A DNA stretch of 64,000 nucleotides, taken from the NCBI RefSeq assembly GCF_001623525.1, contig NZ_CP015225.1, positions 2,790,001 to 2,854,000 on the forward strand, in the 5' to 3' direction. Below, in pieces: positions 16,774 through 24,862 of this stretch (positions are counted from its first letter, which is position 1; each line of letters begins with the position of its first letter). The notes beneath the pieces are model-generated. The model did no database searches. It was not told the DNA's origin and saw only the letters and a program-made list of their open reading frames with translations. The position numbers and the translations under genes were made by a program. The DNA is from Pseudomonas fluorescens. Lineage in GTDB: Bacteria > Pseudomonadota > Gammaproteobacteria > Pseudomonadales > Pseudomonadaceae.

Positions 16774-18425
16774 TTCTCTGACATCCGGAAGTACATCCGA
16801 CGCACCCGTTCGTGCTGCTGCGGGGTCAGTAACTGCCCGCCCGGCTCGCTCGTGGCCGGTTCAAAAGCCTCGCGAATCTCCTTGGGCTGGATCAGGAACA
16901 CACGCACCGTGTTGGCCGAGCGCCCTTGGCGATAGCTGAACAAGCGACCGATCCAGGGAATCGCCCCCAACACCGGGACGCGCCCGATCTGCTCGCCGTG
17001 GTCATCGCGGGTGAAACCGCCCACCAACAGACTCTTGCCTTGGGGTACTCGCGCTACGGTACTGATGCGGGTGCGACCGACCGTCGGCAACGCGCCCTGG
17101 CGCTCACCCTGGCCCGGACTCTCGACTTCGTTGCCGTCCTCGATATTGAGCGACATCTCGATCTCGTCCGCGTGGGCGAAACGCGGCAGTACATTCACCA
17201 ACGTGCCATAGGTCACATGCTGCAGATCGACACTGCGCTCCCCGACCAAGGGGGCATAGAAGGTGCGGTTGTTGTCGAAGATCGCCGGCACGTTCTCTTG
17301 GGTCAGGATCACCGGGCGCGAGACGACATTGGCCCGCTGGGTCCGCTCCAGGGCCATGACCTGGGTGACGAACGAGGCGCCATCGAGGGTGGTCGCCGAG
17401 CCGGCGTTGAGCGATGCGCTGAAGGTGGCCCCGGACTTCACCGCGCCTTGCCAATTGATGCCCAACTGGTTGAGCTCATCCTTGTGCAGGTCGATGATCC
17501 ACAACGACAACTCGACGTGGCGTTTCGGCGTGTCCAGGGCATTGACCAGGTTCTCGATGAAGCGCACCTGCTCCGGCAGCCCCTTGACCAACAGGCTGTT
17601 GGTGTCCGGGTAGGCCACCACCCGAATGTTGCCGGCGGCCACCTCCCGCGCAATGATTCGCGGGGCCGTCGGGTCTTGGTTCGAGGGGGTGTCCGCCAGG
17701 CCCTCCAGGGGAAACAGCGGCATCGCGCCCCGCACTCCCGACGCGGTGCCTTGCGCCACCGACGGCTCGACCTCGTGCTTTTCGCCGCGCAACAGGGCCT
17801 CGATCACAGTGGCCAGCCCTGGAATGGTCACCTTGTCGTCGCGCAGCTCATAGTTGCGGTCACTGACAAAGGTGTTTCGCACCTGGATCACACCGATCTG
17901 CTGCTTGCCCAGCAGCAGCTCCGAACGCTGGTTGTCCATCAAGCCGGCGGCCTGCACCACCAGGTCGACATAGATCGGCGGGCCCGAGACATGGAACGTC
18001 CGCAGACCGTCGTGACGCAGCGGATACCGGACATCGTGCAGCCCCGAACGCCCCAGGAAGGCCTGGAGCTTGGCCACGGTCAGGGTCTGCAGCGACATCA
18101 TCGCGCTTTTGATTTCCGAGGCGTCATACAGATAGATCGCCTGGCCATCGCTGTACCAGATCAGCCCCATCTGCGCGCTGACACGTTCGAAAGTCCGTTG
18201 CGGCGTGCGCAGGTCGAACGTGCCGCCGATCCGTTTGGCCGCCGCGGCCTTGCTGACAATGACCGGCTTGCCCAACGACCCGGACAATTCGCTGAAAAAA
18301 GTCCGCGCGCTCTGCTCCCGGGCTTCGAAGGTGTAGACATCAGCCCGGGCGGCCAATGCTGGGAGCAGCATCGCGGTACTCAGGCACAGCCATGAAAGGG
18401 TCAGGGAAAATCGTCGCAGGCTCAT
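16770..18425 (-). CDS. invG: InvG outer-membrane secretin
   Basis: This 551-residue protein begins with a Sec signal peptide (about residues 1-29, ending ALAARA). Next come the N0/N1 ring domains (TFEAREQSARTFFSELSGSL) and an N3 domain. The C-terminal secretin core has VPQGKSLLVGGFTRDDHGEQIGRVPVLGAIPWIGRLF. It forms the outer ring of the basal body. ATG 18425 is used rather than an upstream start, since it leaves a clean signal peptide and a 4-base gap from invF. A lipoprotein pilotin (InvH) is not found next to invF, where Salmonella has it. Confidence 0.95.
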   Translation of the reverse strand: MSLRRFSLTLSWLCLSTAMLLPALAARADVYTFEAREQSARTFFSELSGSLGKPVIVSKAAAAKRIGGTFDLRTPQRTFERVSAQMGLIWYSDGQAIYLYDASEIKSAMMSLQTLTVAKLQAFLGRSGLHDVRYPLRHDGLRTFHVSGPPIYVDLVVQAAGLMDNQRSELLLGKQQIGVIQVRNTFVSDRNYELRDDKVTIPGLATVIEALLRGEKHEVEPSVAQGTASGVRGAMPLFPLEGLADTPSNQDPTAPRIIAREVAAGNIRVVAYPDTNSLLVKGLPEQVRFIENLVNALDTPKRHVELSLWIIDLHKDELNQLGINWQGAVKSGATFSASLNAGSATTLDGASFVTQVMALERTQRANVVSRPVILTQENVPAIFDNNRTFYAPLVGERSVDLQHVTYGTLVNVLPRFAHADEIEMSLNIEDGNEVESPGQGERQGALPTVGRTRISTVARVPQGKSLLVGGFTRDDHGEQIGRVPVLGAIPWIGRLFSYRQGRSANTVRVFLIQPKEIREAFEPATSEPGGQLLTPQQHERVRRMYFRMSEK

Positions 18426-18429
18426 CGAC

Positions 18430-19167
18430 TCACTTGCCTGGCAGGTAGGTGATATCCGCCAGGCTGCTGGGCGCGAAACCCACCAGTTCGCGGACTTCCT
18501 TGGAAAAGTGTGAAGAGGAGGCAAAGCCGAACTCCAGCGCCACGTCGGTCAGCGAGCCGTCCTGAAGACTCATGTTCAGCAGCGCCTGGGCCGTGCGCCA
18601 GCCGCGCAACACCGGTTTGGCCGCGCTACCCAGGGCCTGTTGGCACAGCCGCCGAAAATGCGAAACCGACACGCCGTAGCGCTGGGCCAGCGTGTTGAGC
18701 TTTTCGCTGTGGGTGCCTTGTTCCAATAAAAACCGTACGAGCCCGTAGCTCTCGTGATGCCGCAACAGGTTGGCAGCCGCGTGATAGGCCGCGGTGCCGC
18801 CCAGCGCCTGGCCGATGAACCAGCGTTCGAATCGTTCCTGGGAGCGGACGACTTCCTCGGTCACCGGCAACAGGGCCCACGGTCCAACTGCCCCCCGTTG
18901 CCCGACCTCGACGAAGGCATTGCTCATGTCGAAAAAAGCCTGCAACTTCACCAGCGGCGCCGCAGCCACAGGCTGGACGTGCAACGGGCCGCCACTCCAG
19001 CGCAGCGAATCACCCGCCACCACCAACCCTTGCCAACCGACCGGCAGGCGATGACTGACGCCAAACCTCGCAGCGCTCAGTTGAACCGGGCTTTGCGCGA
19101 CACGCAGGTGCAGCACCCGTTCGCGCTGTTCAGGCAATGCCGTGGAGCGAGATGATTTGTCCTGCAC
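18430..19167 (-). CDS. invF: InvF-like AraC-family activator
   Basis: The C-terminal about 100 residues form an AraC/XylS double helix-turn-helix (LNTLAQRYGVSVSHFRRLCQ and SLTDVALEFGFASSSHFSKE). The N-terminal part is variable. The most upstream ATG (19299) would add 44 residues, but GTG 19167 has AAGGAG at ideal distance and is preferred, giving 245 residues. InvF, with SicA as partner, activates translocator and effector genes in Salmonella. As first gene of the operon it is followed by invG after four bases. It is divergent from nasS. Confidence 0.87.
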   Translation of the reverse strand: MQDKSSRSTALPEQRERVLHLRVAQSPVQLSAARFGVSHRLPVGWQGLVVAGDSLRWSGGPLHVQPVAAAPLVKLQAFFDMSNAFVEVGQRGAVGPWALLPVTEEVVRSQERFERWFIGQALGGTAAYHAAANLLRHHESYGLVRFLLEQGTHSEKLNTLAQRYGVSVSHFRRLCQQALGSAAKPVLRGWRTAQALLNMSLQDGSLTDVALEFGFASSSHFSKEVRELVGFAPSSLADITYLPGK

Positions 19168-19304
19168 ACCGGTCTCCTTTGCTACGTAGCCTTGGAAGGG
19201 CCGACAGGATGAAAGACCCGGCGTCTTGAATCTTGATGGAAAGGTGATGGGGCACGCACTGGCATATGCCTTGCACCCTTTTCGTTCATCGGCGCCCATG
19301 CCAA

Positions 19305-19391
19305 TGGCGGAATGAGTGCCACACTGATTTAAAGGACAACGGCGTCGTCATCCGGCCCTGCCCTGGCAGCGCTGGGTACGGCGCTTTTTTT
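19305..19391 (+). promoter_or_regulatory. Candidate sigma-54 promoter and terminator-like leader of nasST
   Basis: TGGC at 19305 and TGC at 19317, with GG and GC separated by ten bases, resemble a sigma-54 promoter, though the match is weaker than at nasA and nirB. Just downstream, a three-base stem closes an AACGGC loop (338-343), the same loop as hairpin one of the nasA leader. A five-base stem (19368-19385) followed by seven T then ends 19 bases before nasS. I could not find a proper second ANTAR hairpin, so autoregulation by NasT is only a suggestion. Confidence 0.35.
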
Positions 19392-19410
19392 ACGTGGAAG
19401 GTGATGCGCG

Positions 19411-20622
19411 ATGAATGAAGTTCCAGCCAACCCCCTGGCTTGGGTCAACGGCAGCGATGCCCCGGAAAAGAGCGCAGTCAACCTGGGTTTCATGGCCTTG
19501 AGTGACTGTGCCCCGGTGGTGGTGGCCGCCACCCAGGGCTTCGCCCAACCCTACGGCCTGACCCTGAACCTCAAGCGCCAGACGTCCTGGGCCAACCTGC
19601 GGGACAAGCTGGTCAGTGGTGAAATCGATGCCGCCCACAGCCTGTACGGCCTGATCTACGCCGTGCACCTGGGGATCGGCGGCGTCGCGCCGACCGACAT
19701 GGCCGTGCTGATGGGCCTGAACCAGAACGGCCAGAGCATCAACCTGTCCCATGGCTTGCAGGCCCAGGGCGTGACCAGTCCTGAGGCACTGGAACGGCAC
19801 GTGCACCAAACTCGCCCGAAACTGACCTTCGCCCAGACCTTCCCCACCGGCACCCATGCCATGTGGCTGTATTACTGGCTTGCGGCCCAGGGCATCCATC
19901 CCTTGTCGGATGTCGACAGCGTCGTGGTACCGCCGCCGCAAATGATCGCGCACCTGCAAGCCGGACGTATCGACGGTTTTTGCGTCGGTGAACCCTGGTG
20001 CGCCAGCGCGGTGAAGCAGAACCTGGGCTTCACCCTGGCGACCACCCAGACCATCTGGCCTGATCACCCGGAAAAAGTCCTGGGCTGCACCCGCGCATTC
20101 GTCGAGCAGTACCCCAATACCGCCCGGGCCCTGGTCATGGCGATCCTCGAAGCCAGCCGCTTCATCGAACAAAGCAGCGAAAACCGTCGCAGCACCGCAC
20201 AACTGTTGAGCGCGCCCGAATACCTCGACGCACCACTGGACTGCATCGAGCCGCGCTTGCTGGGGATCTACGCCGATGGCCTGGGCAACAGTTGGCAGGA
20301 TCCCCATGCCATGCGCTTTCATGGCAATGGCGAGGTGAACCTGCCGTACTTGTCCGACGGCATGTGGTTCATGACCCAGTTCCGCCGCTGGGGCCTGTTG
20401 CGCGAAGACCCGGATTACCTGGCCGTGGCCCAGGACGTCCAGCAGCTCAAGCTGTACCGTGAAGCCGCTAGCGCACTGGGCATCGCGTCCCCGTGCCAGG
20501 ACATGCGCAGCAGCCAGTTGATCGATGGCACCCTCTGGGACGGTTCGGACCCGGCCAAGTATGCCCGCAGCTTCAAACTGCACGCCTTGAGCGATGCGGC
20601 TCCCCTTTTCGCCAGCCGCTGA
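19411..20622 (+). CDS. nasS: NasS nitrate/nitrite-responsive sensor protein
   Basis: This 403-residue protein is of the NrtA/NasF solute-binding family (LGFMALSDCAPVVVAA, EIDAAHSLYGLIYAVHLGI, DGFCVGEPWCASAV). It lacks a signal peptide, so it acts in the cytoplasm as NasS rather than as a periplasmic transporter subunit. NasS binds NasT and releases it when nitrate or nitrite is bound. The ATG at 19411 has GGAAGGTG upstream. nasT follows after 14 bases. Confidence 0.9.
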   Translation: MNEVPANPLAWVNGSDAPEKSAVNLGFMALSDCAPVVVAATQGFAQPYGLTLNLKRQTSWANLRDKLVSGEIDAAHSLYGLIYAVHLGIGGVAPTDMAVLMGLNQNGQSINLSHGLQAQGVTSPEALERHVHQTRPKLTFAQTFPTGTHAMWLYYWLAAQGIHPLSDVDSVVVPPPQMIAHLQAGRIDGFCVGEPWCASAVKQNLGFTLATTQTIWPDHPEKVLGCTRAFVEQYPNTARALVMAILEASRFIEQSSENRRSTAQLLSAPEYLDAPLDCIEPRLLGIYADGLGNSWQDPHAMRFHGNGEVNLPYLSDGMWFMTQFRRWGLLREDPDYLAVAQDVQQLKLYREAASALGIASPCQDMRSSQLIDGTLWDGSDPAKYARSFKLHALSDAAPLFASR

Positions 20623-20636
20623 CAGGAGCCTCGACC

Positions 20637-21212
20637 ATGCTGCGTATCCTGCTGATCAACGACACCGCGAAAAAAGTCGGCCGCCTCAAAGCCGCCCTGA
20701 TTGAAGCCGGATTCGAAGTCATCGATGAATCCGGATTGACCATCGACCTGCCGGCGCGCGTCGAAACGGTGCGTCCGGACGTGATTTTGATCGATACCGA
20801 GTCACCCGGACGCGATGTCATGGAGCAAGTGGTGCTGGTCAGCCGCGACCAACCACGACCGATTGTCATGTTTACCGACGAGCACGACCCGGATGTCATG
20901 CGCCAGGCGATCAAATCGGGGGTGAGCGCCTACATCGTCGAAGGCATCCACGCCGCACGTCTGCAACCGATCCTCGACGTGGCCATGGCCCGCTTCGAAA
21001 GCGACCAGGCCCTGCGCGCCCAGCTCCTGGCCCGCGACCAGCAACTGGCCGAGCGCAAGCGCATCGAACTGGCCAAGGGCATGTTGATGAAGATGAAGGA
21101 ATGCAACGAGGAGCAGGCCTACACCCTGATGCGCCGCCAGGCCATGAGCCGCCAGCAGAAGCTGATCCAGGTGGCGGAACAGATCATTGCCATGAATGAG
21201 CTGCTGGGCTGA
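20637..21212 (+). CDS. nasT: NasT ANTAR-type antitermination regulator
   Basis: This 191-residue protein has an N-terminal receiver-like domain (LRILLINDTAKKVGRLKAAL, PDVILIDTESPGRDVMEQ, PIVMFTDEHDPDVMRQAI) and a C-terminal ANTAR RNA-binding domain (about residues 130-188; RKRIELAKGMLMKMKECNEEQA, AMSRQQKLIQVAEQII). NasT binds paired hexaloop hairpins in nitrate-assimilation leaders and prevents termination. Two such leaders are in this window (upstream of nasA and of nirB). ATG 20637 has GACAGGAG upstream. Confidence 0.93.
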   Translation: MLRILLINDTAKKVGRLKAALIEAGFEVIDESGLTIDLPARVETVRPDVILIDTESPGRDVMEQVVLVSRDQPRPIVMFTDEHDPDVMRQAIKSGVSAYIVEGIHAARLQPILDVAMARFESDQALRAQLLARDQQLAERKRIELAKGMLMKMKECNEEQAYTLMRRQAMSRQQKLIQVAEQIIAMNELLG

Positions 21213-21246
21213 AGACCTTGTAGCGCCTGCCTTACCGCCCTACTGA

Positions 21247-21360
21247 TGATCGTTCCCACGCTCTGCGTGGGAATGCATCCCATGACGCTCTGCGTCACCT
21301 TGTGAAGCGGAACGCGGAGCGTCCCTGGCGCGGCATTCCCGCGCAGAGCGTAGGAATGAT
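21247..21360. repeat. Dispersed palindromic repeat, CCCACGCTCTGCGTGGG type
   Basis: A nested inverted repeat runs from GATCGTTCCCACGCTCTGCG to a matching CGCAGAGCGTAGGAATGAT. Inner arms (GACGCTCTGCGTCAC and GGAACGCGGAGCGTCC) also pair. Elements of this type are widespread in pseudomonads. It lies between nasT and the nasA promoter and may fold in the nasST transcript. Confidence 0.75.
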
Positions 21361-21370
21361 AGTGACAGAC

Positions 21371-21388
21371 TTGGCACAGATCTCGCTT
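21371..21388 (+). promoter_or_regulatory. Sigma-54 promoter of nasA
   Basis: TTGGCACAGATCTCGCTT fits the -24/-12 consensus TGGCAC-N5-TTGC: GG at 21373-21374 and GC at 21385-21386, ten bases between. It implies control by RpoN with an activator such as NtrC. The expected start near 21398 lies just before the first leader hairpin, which supports the call. Confidence 0.85.
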
Positions 21389-21401
21389 AAGCAAACCCAC
21401 A

Positions 21402-21488
21402 GGTAACCAACGGCGGTTGCCCCACCTACGACAAAGACGTCGCACACCCTCCTTGCCTCTCTGGCGATCCGGGTTGCGGCGTTTTTTT
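21402..21488 (+). promoter_or_regulatory. NasT (ANTAR) two-hairpin leader with overlapping terminator, upstream of nasA
   Basis: Hairpin one pairs GGTAACC (21402-21408) with GGTTGCC (21415-21421) around the loop AACGGC. Hairpin two pairs CGAC (21429-21432) with GTCG (21439-21442) around AAAGAC. Both loops have A at position 1 and G at position 4, the ANTAR target rule. A long imperfect stem (21437-21449 with 21471-21482, one bulged C) followed by seven T is an intrinsic terminator. Its 5' arm contains the last base(s) of the second loop and the whole 3' arm of hairpin two. The two structures exclude each other, so NasT binding would open the way into nasA. Confidence 0.9.
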
Positions 21489-21582
21489 GTTTTGGCCCCT
21501 CGGGGCCGGTGGTGCGACCACAGACGGCGCACTGCTCAAAGCACTGACTCATTTCTCGAGACTTTTACAGCTGAGGTGCGCG

Positions 21583-22794
21583 ATGAATTCAAGCTTCTGG
21601 AAATCCGGCCATACCCCGACACTGTTCGCGGCCTTCCTCTACTTCGACCTGAGCTTCATGGTCTGGTACCTGCTCGGTCCACTGGCGGTACAGATCTCTG
21701 CCGACCTGCACCTGACCACCCAGCAACGCGGCCTGATGGTCGCGACGCCGATCCTGGCTGGCGCCGTACTGCGGTTGTTCATGGGCCTGCTGGCCGATCG
21801 GATTTCGCCGAAGACTGCTGGCATGGTGGGCCAGGTGATTGTGATCGGTGCGCTGTTCTGCGCCTGGAAACTGGGCATCCACAGCTACGAGCAAGCGTTG
21901 TTGCTAGGCCTGTTTCTGGGCGTGGCCGGCGCTTCGTTCGCCGTGGCCCTGCCGCTGGCGTCCCAGTGGTATCCGCCACAGCACCAGGGCAAGGCCATGG
22001 GCATCGCCGGTGCCGGTAACTCGGGCACCGTGCTCGCGGCGCTGATCGCTCCGGTCATGGCGGTGGCCTTCGGCTGGAGCAACGTGTTCGGCTTCGCGCT
22101 GATCCCCCTGGTGCTGACCCTGGTGCTCTTCGCCTGGTTGGCCAAGAACGCCCCCGAGCGGCCAAAAGCCAAATCCATGGCCGACTACCTCAAGGCCCTG
22201 GGCGACCGCGACAGCTGGTGGTTCATGTTCTTCTACAGCGTGACCTTCGGCGGCTTCATCGGCCTGGCCAGCGCCCTGCCCGGCTACTTCAACGACCAAT
22301 ATGGCCTGAGCCCGGTCACCGCTGGCTACTACACCGCCGCCTGCGTCTTCGGTGGCAGCCTGATGCGTCCATTGGGCGGCGCCCTGGCGGACCGTTTCGG
22401 CGGCATCCGCACCTTGCTGGGCATGTACACCGTCGCGGCCGTCTGCATCGCCGCAGTGGGCTTCAACCTGCCGAGCTCCTACGCCGCCCTGGCCCTGTTC
22501 GTCTGCACCATGCTCGGTTTGGGTGCGGGCAACGGCGCGGTGTTCCAACTGGTGCCACAACGCTTCCGTCGCGAGATCGGCGTGATGACCGGGCTGATCG
22601 GCATGGCCGGCGGCATCGGCGGCTTCGCCCTGGCGGCGGGCATGGGCGCGATCAAGCAGAGCACCGGCAGCTATCAACTGGCATTGTGGTTGTTTGCCAG
22701 CCTCGGTGTCCTGGCCTGGTTCGGCCTGCACGGCGTCAAGCGCCGTTGGAGGACCACTTGGGGTTCGGCCGCCGTCACCGCGGCTCGGGTATAA
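21583..22794 (+). CDS. nasA: NasA nitrate/nitrite transporter (MFS, NNP family)
   Basis: This 403-residue protein has about 12 membrane helices and the nitrate porter signatures: FMGLLADRISPKTAGM after helix two and GLGAGNGAVFQLVPQRF in helix eleven's neighbourhood. It imports nitrate (and possibly nitrite) for assimilation. The open frame extends 32 codons upstream into the terminator; the ATG at 21583 (MNSSFWKSGHTP) with GAGGTG upstream is the start. Expression is predicted to need sigma-54 initiation and NasT readthrough. A kinase-phosphatase gene follows after 9 bases and is probably co-transcribed. Confidence 0.92.
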   Translation: MNSSFWKSGHTPTLFAAFLYFDLSFMVWYLLGPLAVQISADLHLTTQQRGLMVATPILAGAVLRLFMGLLADRISPKTAGMVGQVIVIGALFCAWKLGIHSYEQALLLGLFLGVAGASFAVALPLASQWYPPQHQGKAMGIAGAGNSGTVLAALIAPVMAVAFGWSNVFGFALIPLVLTLVLFAWLAKNAPERPKAKSMADYLKALGDRDSWWFMFFYSVTFGGFIGLASALPGYFNDQYGLSPVTAGYYTAACVFGGSLMRPLGGALADRFGGIRTLLGMYTVAAVCIAAVGFNLPSSYAALALFVCTMLGLGAGNGAVFQLVPQRFRREIGVMTGLIGMAGGIGGFALAAGMGAIKQSTGSYQLALWLFASLGVLAWFGLHGVKRRWRTTWGSAAVTAARV

Positions 22795-22803
22795 ATAACC
22801 CCC

Positions 22804-24477
22804 ATGAGCCTGCAACTGAGTTTCGCCGAAGCCAGTGCCATCGGCCCGCGGGAAGAAAACCAGGACGCCTTGCGCCTGGTCACCCCGGCGCCGGCCCTGG
22901 CCGCCAGCAAGGGATACCTGTTCGCCATCGCCGACGGCGTGAGCCAATGCGCCGATGGCGGGCTGGCCGCCCGTTCGACCTTGCAGGCCCTGGCCCTGGA
23001 TTACTACTCCACGCCACAGACCTGGGGCGTGGCCCAGGCATTGGACCGGTTGCTGTTGGCGCAGAATCGCTGGCTGCAAGCCAACGGTGGCGGGCAACCG
23101 CTGCTCACCACCGTCAGCGTCCTGGTCCTGCGGGGCCGGCGCTTCACCTTGGCCCACGTCGGCGATTGCCGGGTCTACCGCTGGCACGCCGATCAGCTGC
23201 AACGGGTCAGCGAAGACCACGTCTGGGAACAACAGGGCATGCAGCATGTGCTCAAGCGTGCCCTGGGCCTGGACCAACACCTGATCCTCGACTTTCTTGA
23301 CGGCGAACTGCGCATCGACGAAACCTTCGTATTGCTCAGTGATGGCGTCTGGGCGGTGCTGGGCGACACGGCCATTGCCGGCATTCTTCGGGATCAACCG
23401 GACCTGGACGTCGCCGCCCAGACCCTGGTCAACGCCGCGCACCTGGCCGGCAGCCAGGACAACGCCAGCGCCTTGCTGGTGCGGGTCGACGCGGTGGGCG
23501 AAGCGAGCATCGGCGATGCGCTGATCCAGTTGCAGCAATGGCCCCTGCCGCCTGCGCTGAAACCGGGCCAGGTGTTCGAGGGCTGGCAGATCGAAAGCCT
23601 GCTCGGTCAGAGCCAGCAATCGTTGCTCTACCGGGTACACGATGGTCAGGGCCAACCTTGGCTACTGAAAACCCTGCCCGCGCAGCTACGCGACGATAGC
23701 CGCGCGGGGCAGGCGTTGCTCTCGGAGGAGTGGTTTCTCAAGCGCGTCGCCGGGCGGCAGTTTCCAGAGGTCCATGGGGTTCCCCAGCGTCAGCATTTGT
23801 ATTACGTGATGCGTGAATATCCGGGCGCGACCCTGGCCGAGCTGTTCAACCAGGGCGGGCCACTGCCTCTGGCCCAGTGGCTGGAACTGGCGCAGCGGCT
23901 GGTGCGGGCAGTAGGCCTGTTACATCGAAGGCAGATCTACCACCGCGACATCAAGCCGGAAAACCTGCACCTGGGGGATGACGGGGAATTGCGTCTGCTC
24001 GACTTCGGCCTGGCGTACTGTCCGGGCCTGTCCGAAGACCAGGCCAACGTCCTGCCCGGCACCCCCAGCTACATTGCCCCGGAAGCCTTCGCCGGCACCG
24101 CGCCGACGGCGCAACAGGACTTGTACTCGGTCGGCGTGACCTTGTACTTCCTGCTGACCGGGCATTATCCCTACGGCGAAATCGAAGCCTTCCAACGCCC
24201 GCGCTTTGGCGTACCGGTCAGTGCCAGTCGCTATCGACCGGACTTGGCCGAATGGCTCGGGCAAAGCCTGGAACGCGCCGTCGCCGCAGACCCGGAGCAA
24301 CGCTTTGAAACCGCCGAAGAGTGGTTGTTGCTGCTGGAGCAGGGTGAACGCCGCAGCTTGAACGTAAGGCCCCGGCCACTGTTGGAGCGCGAGCCGCTGA
24401 AGGTCTGGCGGACCTTGGCACTGGTGTCCCTGGTGGTGAACATCGTGCTGCTGTTTTTGGTGTTTCACGGCTCATGA
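22804..24477 (+). CDS. PP2C phosphatase / Ser-Thr protein kinase fusion, membrane-anchored
   Basis: This 557-residue protein joins two opposing activities. Residues about 1-235 are a PP2C phosphatase with metal motifs GPREENQDA, IADGVS, HVGDCRVY, LLSDGVWAV and SQDNAS. Residues about 260-515 are a Hanks-type kinase with HRDIKPEN (catalytic D382), DFG (D400) and an APE motif. The glycine-rich loop is degenerate (LLGQSQQSLLYRV), though the ATP-site lysine in LLKTL is kept. A single membrane helix closes the protein (about 533-553). A homologue sits in the same place between nasA and nirB in P. aeruginosa. Its substrate is unknown; a role in tuning nitrate uptake or reduction is inferred from position only. 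Confidence 0.88.
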   Translation: MSLQLSFAEASAIGPREENQDALRLVTPAPALAASKGYLFAIADGVSQCADGGLAARSTLQALALDYYSTPQTWGVAQALDRLLLAQNRWLQANGGGQPLLTTVSVLVLRGRRFTLAHVGDCRVYRWHADQLQRVSEDHVWEQQGMQHVLKRALGLDQHLILDFLDGELRIDETFVLLSDGVWAVLGDTAIAGILRDQPDLDVAAQTLVNAAHLAGSQDNASALLVRVDAVGEASIGDALIQLQQWPLPPALKPGQVFEGWQIESLLGQSQQSLLYRVHDGQGQPWLLKTLPAQLRDDSRAGQALLSEEWFLKRVAGRQFPEVHGVPQRQHLYYVMREYPGATLAELFNQGGPLPLAQWLELAQRLVRAVGLLHRRQIYHRDIKPENLHLGDDGELRLLDFGLAYCPGLSEDQANVLPGTPSYIAPEAFAGTAPTAQQDLYSVGVTLYFLLTGHYPYGEIEAFQRPRFGVPVSASRYRPDLAEWLGQSLERAVAADPEQRFETAEEWLLLLEQGERRSLNVRPRPLLEREPLKVWRTLALVSLVVNIVLLFLVFHGS

Positions 24478-24482
24478 TTATT

Positions 24483-24615
24483 GTGGCGAGGGGATTTATC
24501 CCCGCTGGGCTGCGCAAGCAGCCCTAAAGCAATGATCTCAATCTTCCTGGCACACCGCGTTGCCTGGCTTGGGGCCACTTGCGCAGCCCAACGGGGATAA
24601 ATCCCCTCGCCACAG
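24483..24615. repeat. REPIN, GTGGCGAGGGGATTTATCCCC variant
   Basis: Inverted REP arms (GTGGCGAGGGGATTTATCCC and complement) flank a spacer of about 80 bases. The arm core differs from the GAGCTTGCTC family by a GATTTATC centre but keeps the outer GTGGCGAGGG. It fills the first third of the 455-base gap between the kinase gene and nirB; bases 24616-24726 show nothing I recognise. Confidence 0.88.
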
Positions 24616-24730
24616 GGCCTAGTTCACTACGCTCCATTACCGGGCAACACGCTTTGATTCGGTGCAATAAATCCCTCCCCAATCCGCTCAACCAACCCGC
24701 AGCTCAATAAATCCGCACCTTCAAGCCACT

Positions 24731-24746
24731 TGGCACAACCACTGCA
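24731..24746 (+). promoter_or_regulatory. Sigma-54 promoter of nirB operon
   Basis: TTGGCACAACCACTGCA is an excellent -24/-12 match: GG at 24732-24733, GC at 24744-24745. It starts 43 bases before the first ANTAR hairpin of the nirB leader. It implies RpoN/NtrC control of nirBD-nasC-cobA. Confidence 0.9.
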
Positions 24747-24773
24747 TAACCTCTCTCACCATACATAAAGCAA

Positions 24774-24862
24774 CGCCTCCAACGATGAAGGCGGTGCTTC
24801 CCGAGAGAACGGGACCAGGACAAAGGCGTCCTCGCTAGCTTGCTAGCGGGACGCCTTTTTTT
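24774..24862 (+). promoter_or_regulatory. NasT (ANTAR) two-hairpin leader and terminator upstream of nirB
   Basis: Hairpin one pairs CGCCTCC (24774-24780) with GAAGGCG (24787-24793), one mismatch, around the loop AACGAT. Hairpin two pairs TCCCG with CGGGA (24799-24803, 24810-24814) around AGAGAA. Both loops keep A1 and G4. Eleven bases further a very strong terminator (GGCGTCC, CGCTAGC, TT, GCTAGCG, GGACGCC; 24825-24855) is followed by seven T. Unlike the nasA leader, hairpin two does not visibly share bases with the terminator stem, so how antitermination is achieved is less clear here. Confidence 0.88.

Noticed and set aside
19331..19391. Full ANTAR two-hairpin target before nasS
   Set aside because: Only one short three-base stem with a fitting loop was found; no second hairpin with A1/G4 in a six-base loop, so kept only as a weak leader candidate.
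21904..23655. 583-codon minus-strand frame opposite nasA and the kinase gene
   Set aside because: Antisense shadow; Gln/Gly/His-rich without domain signal.
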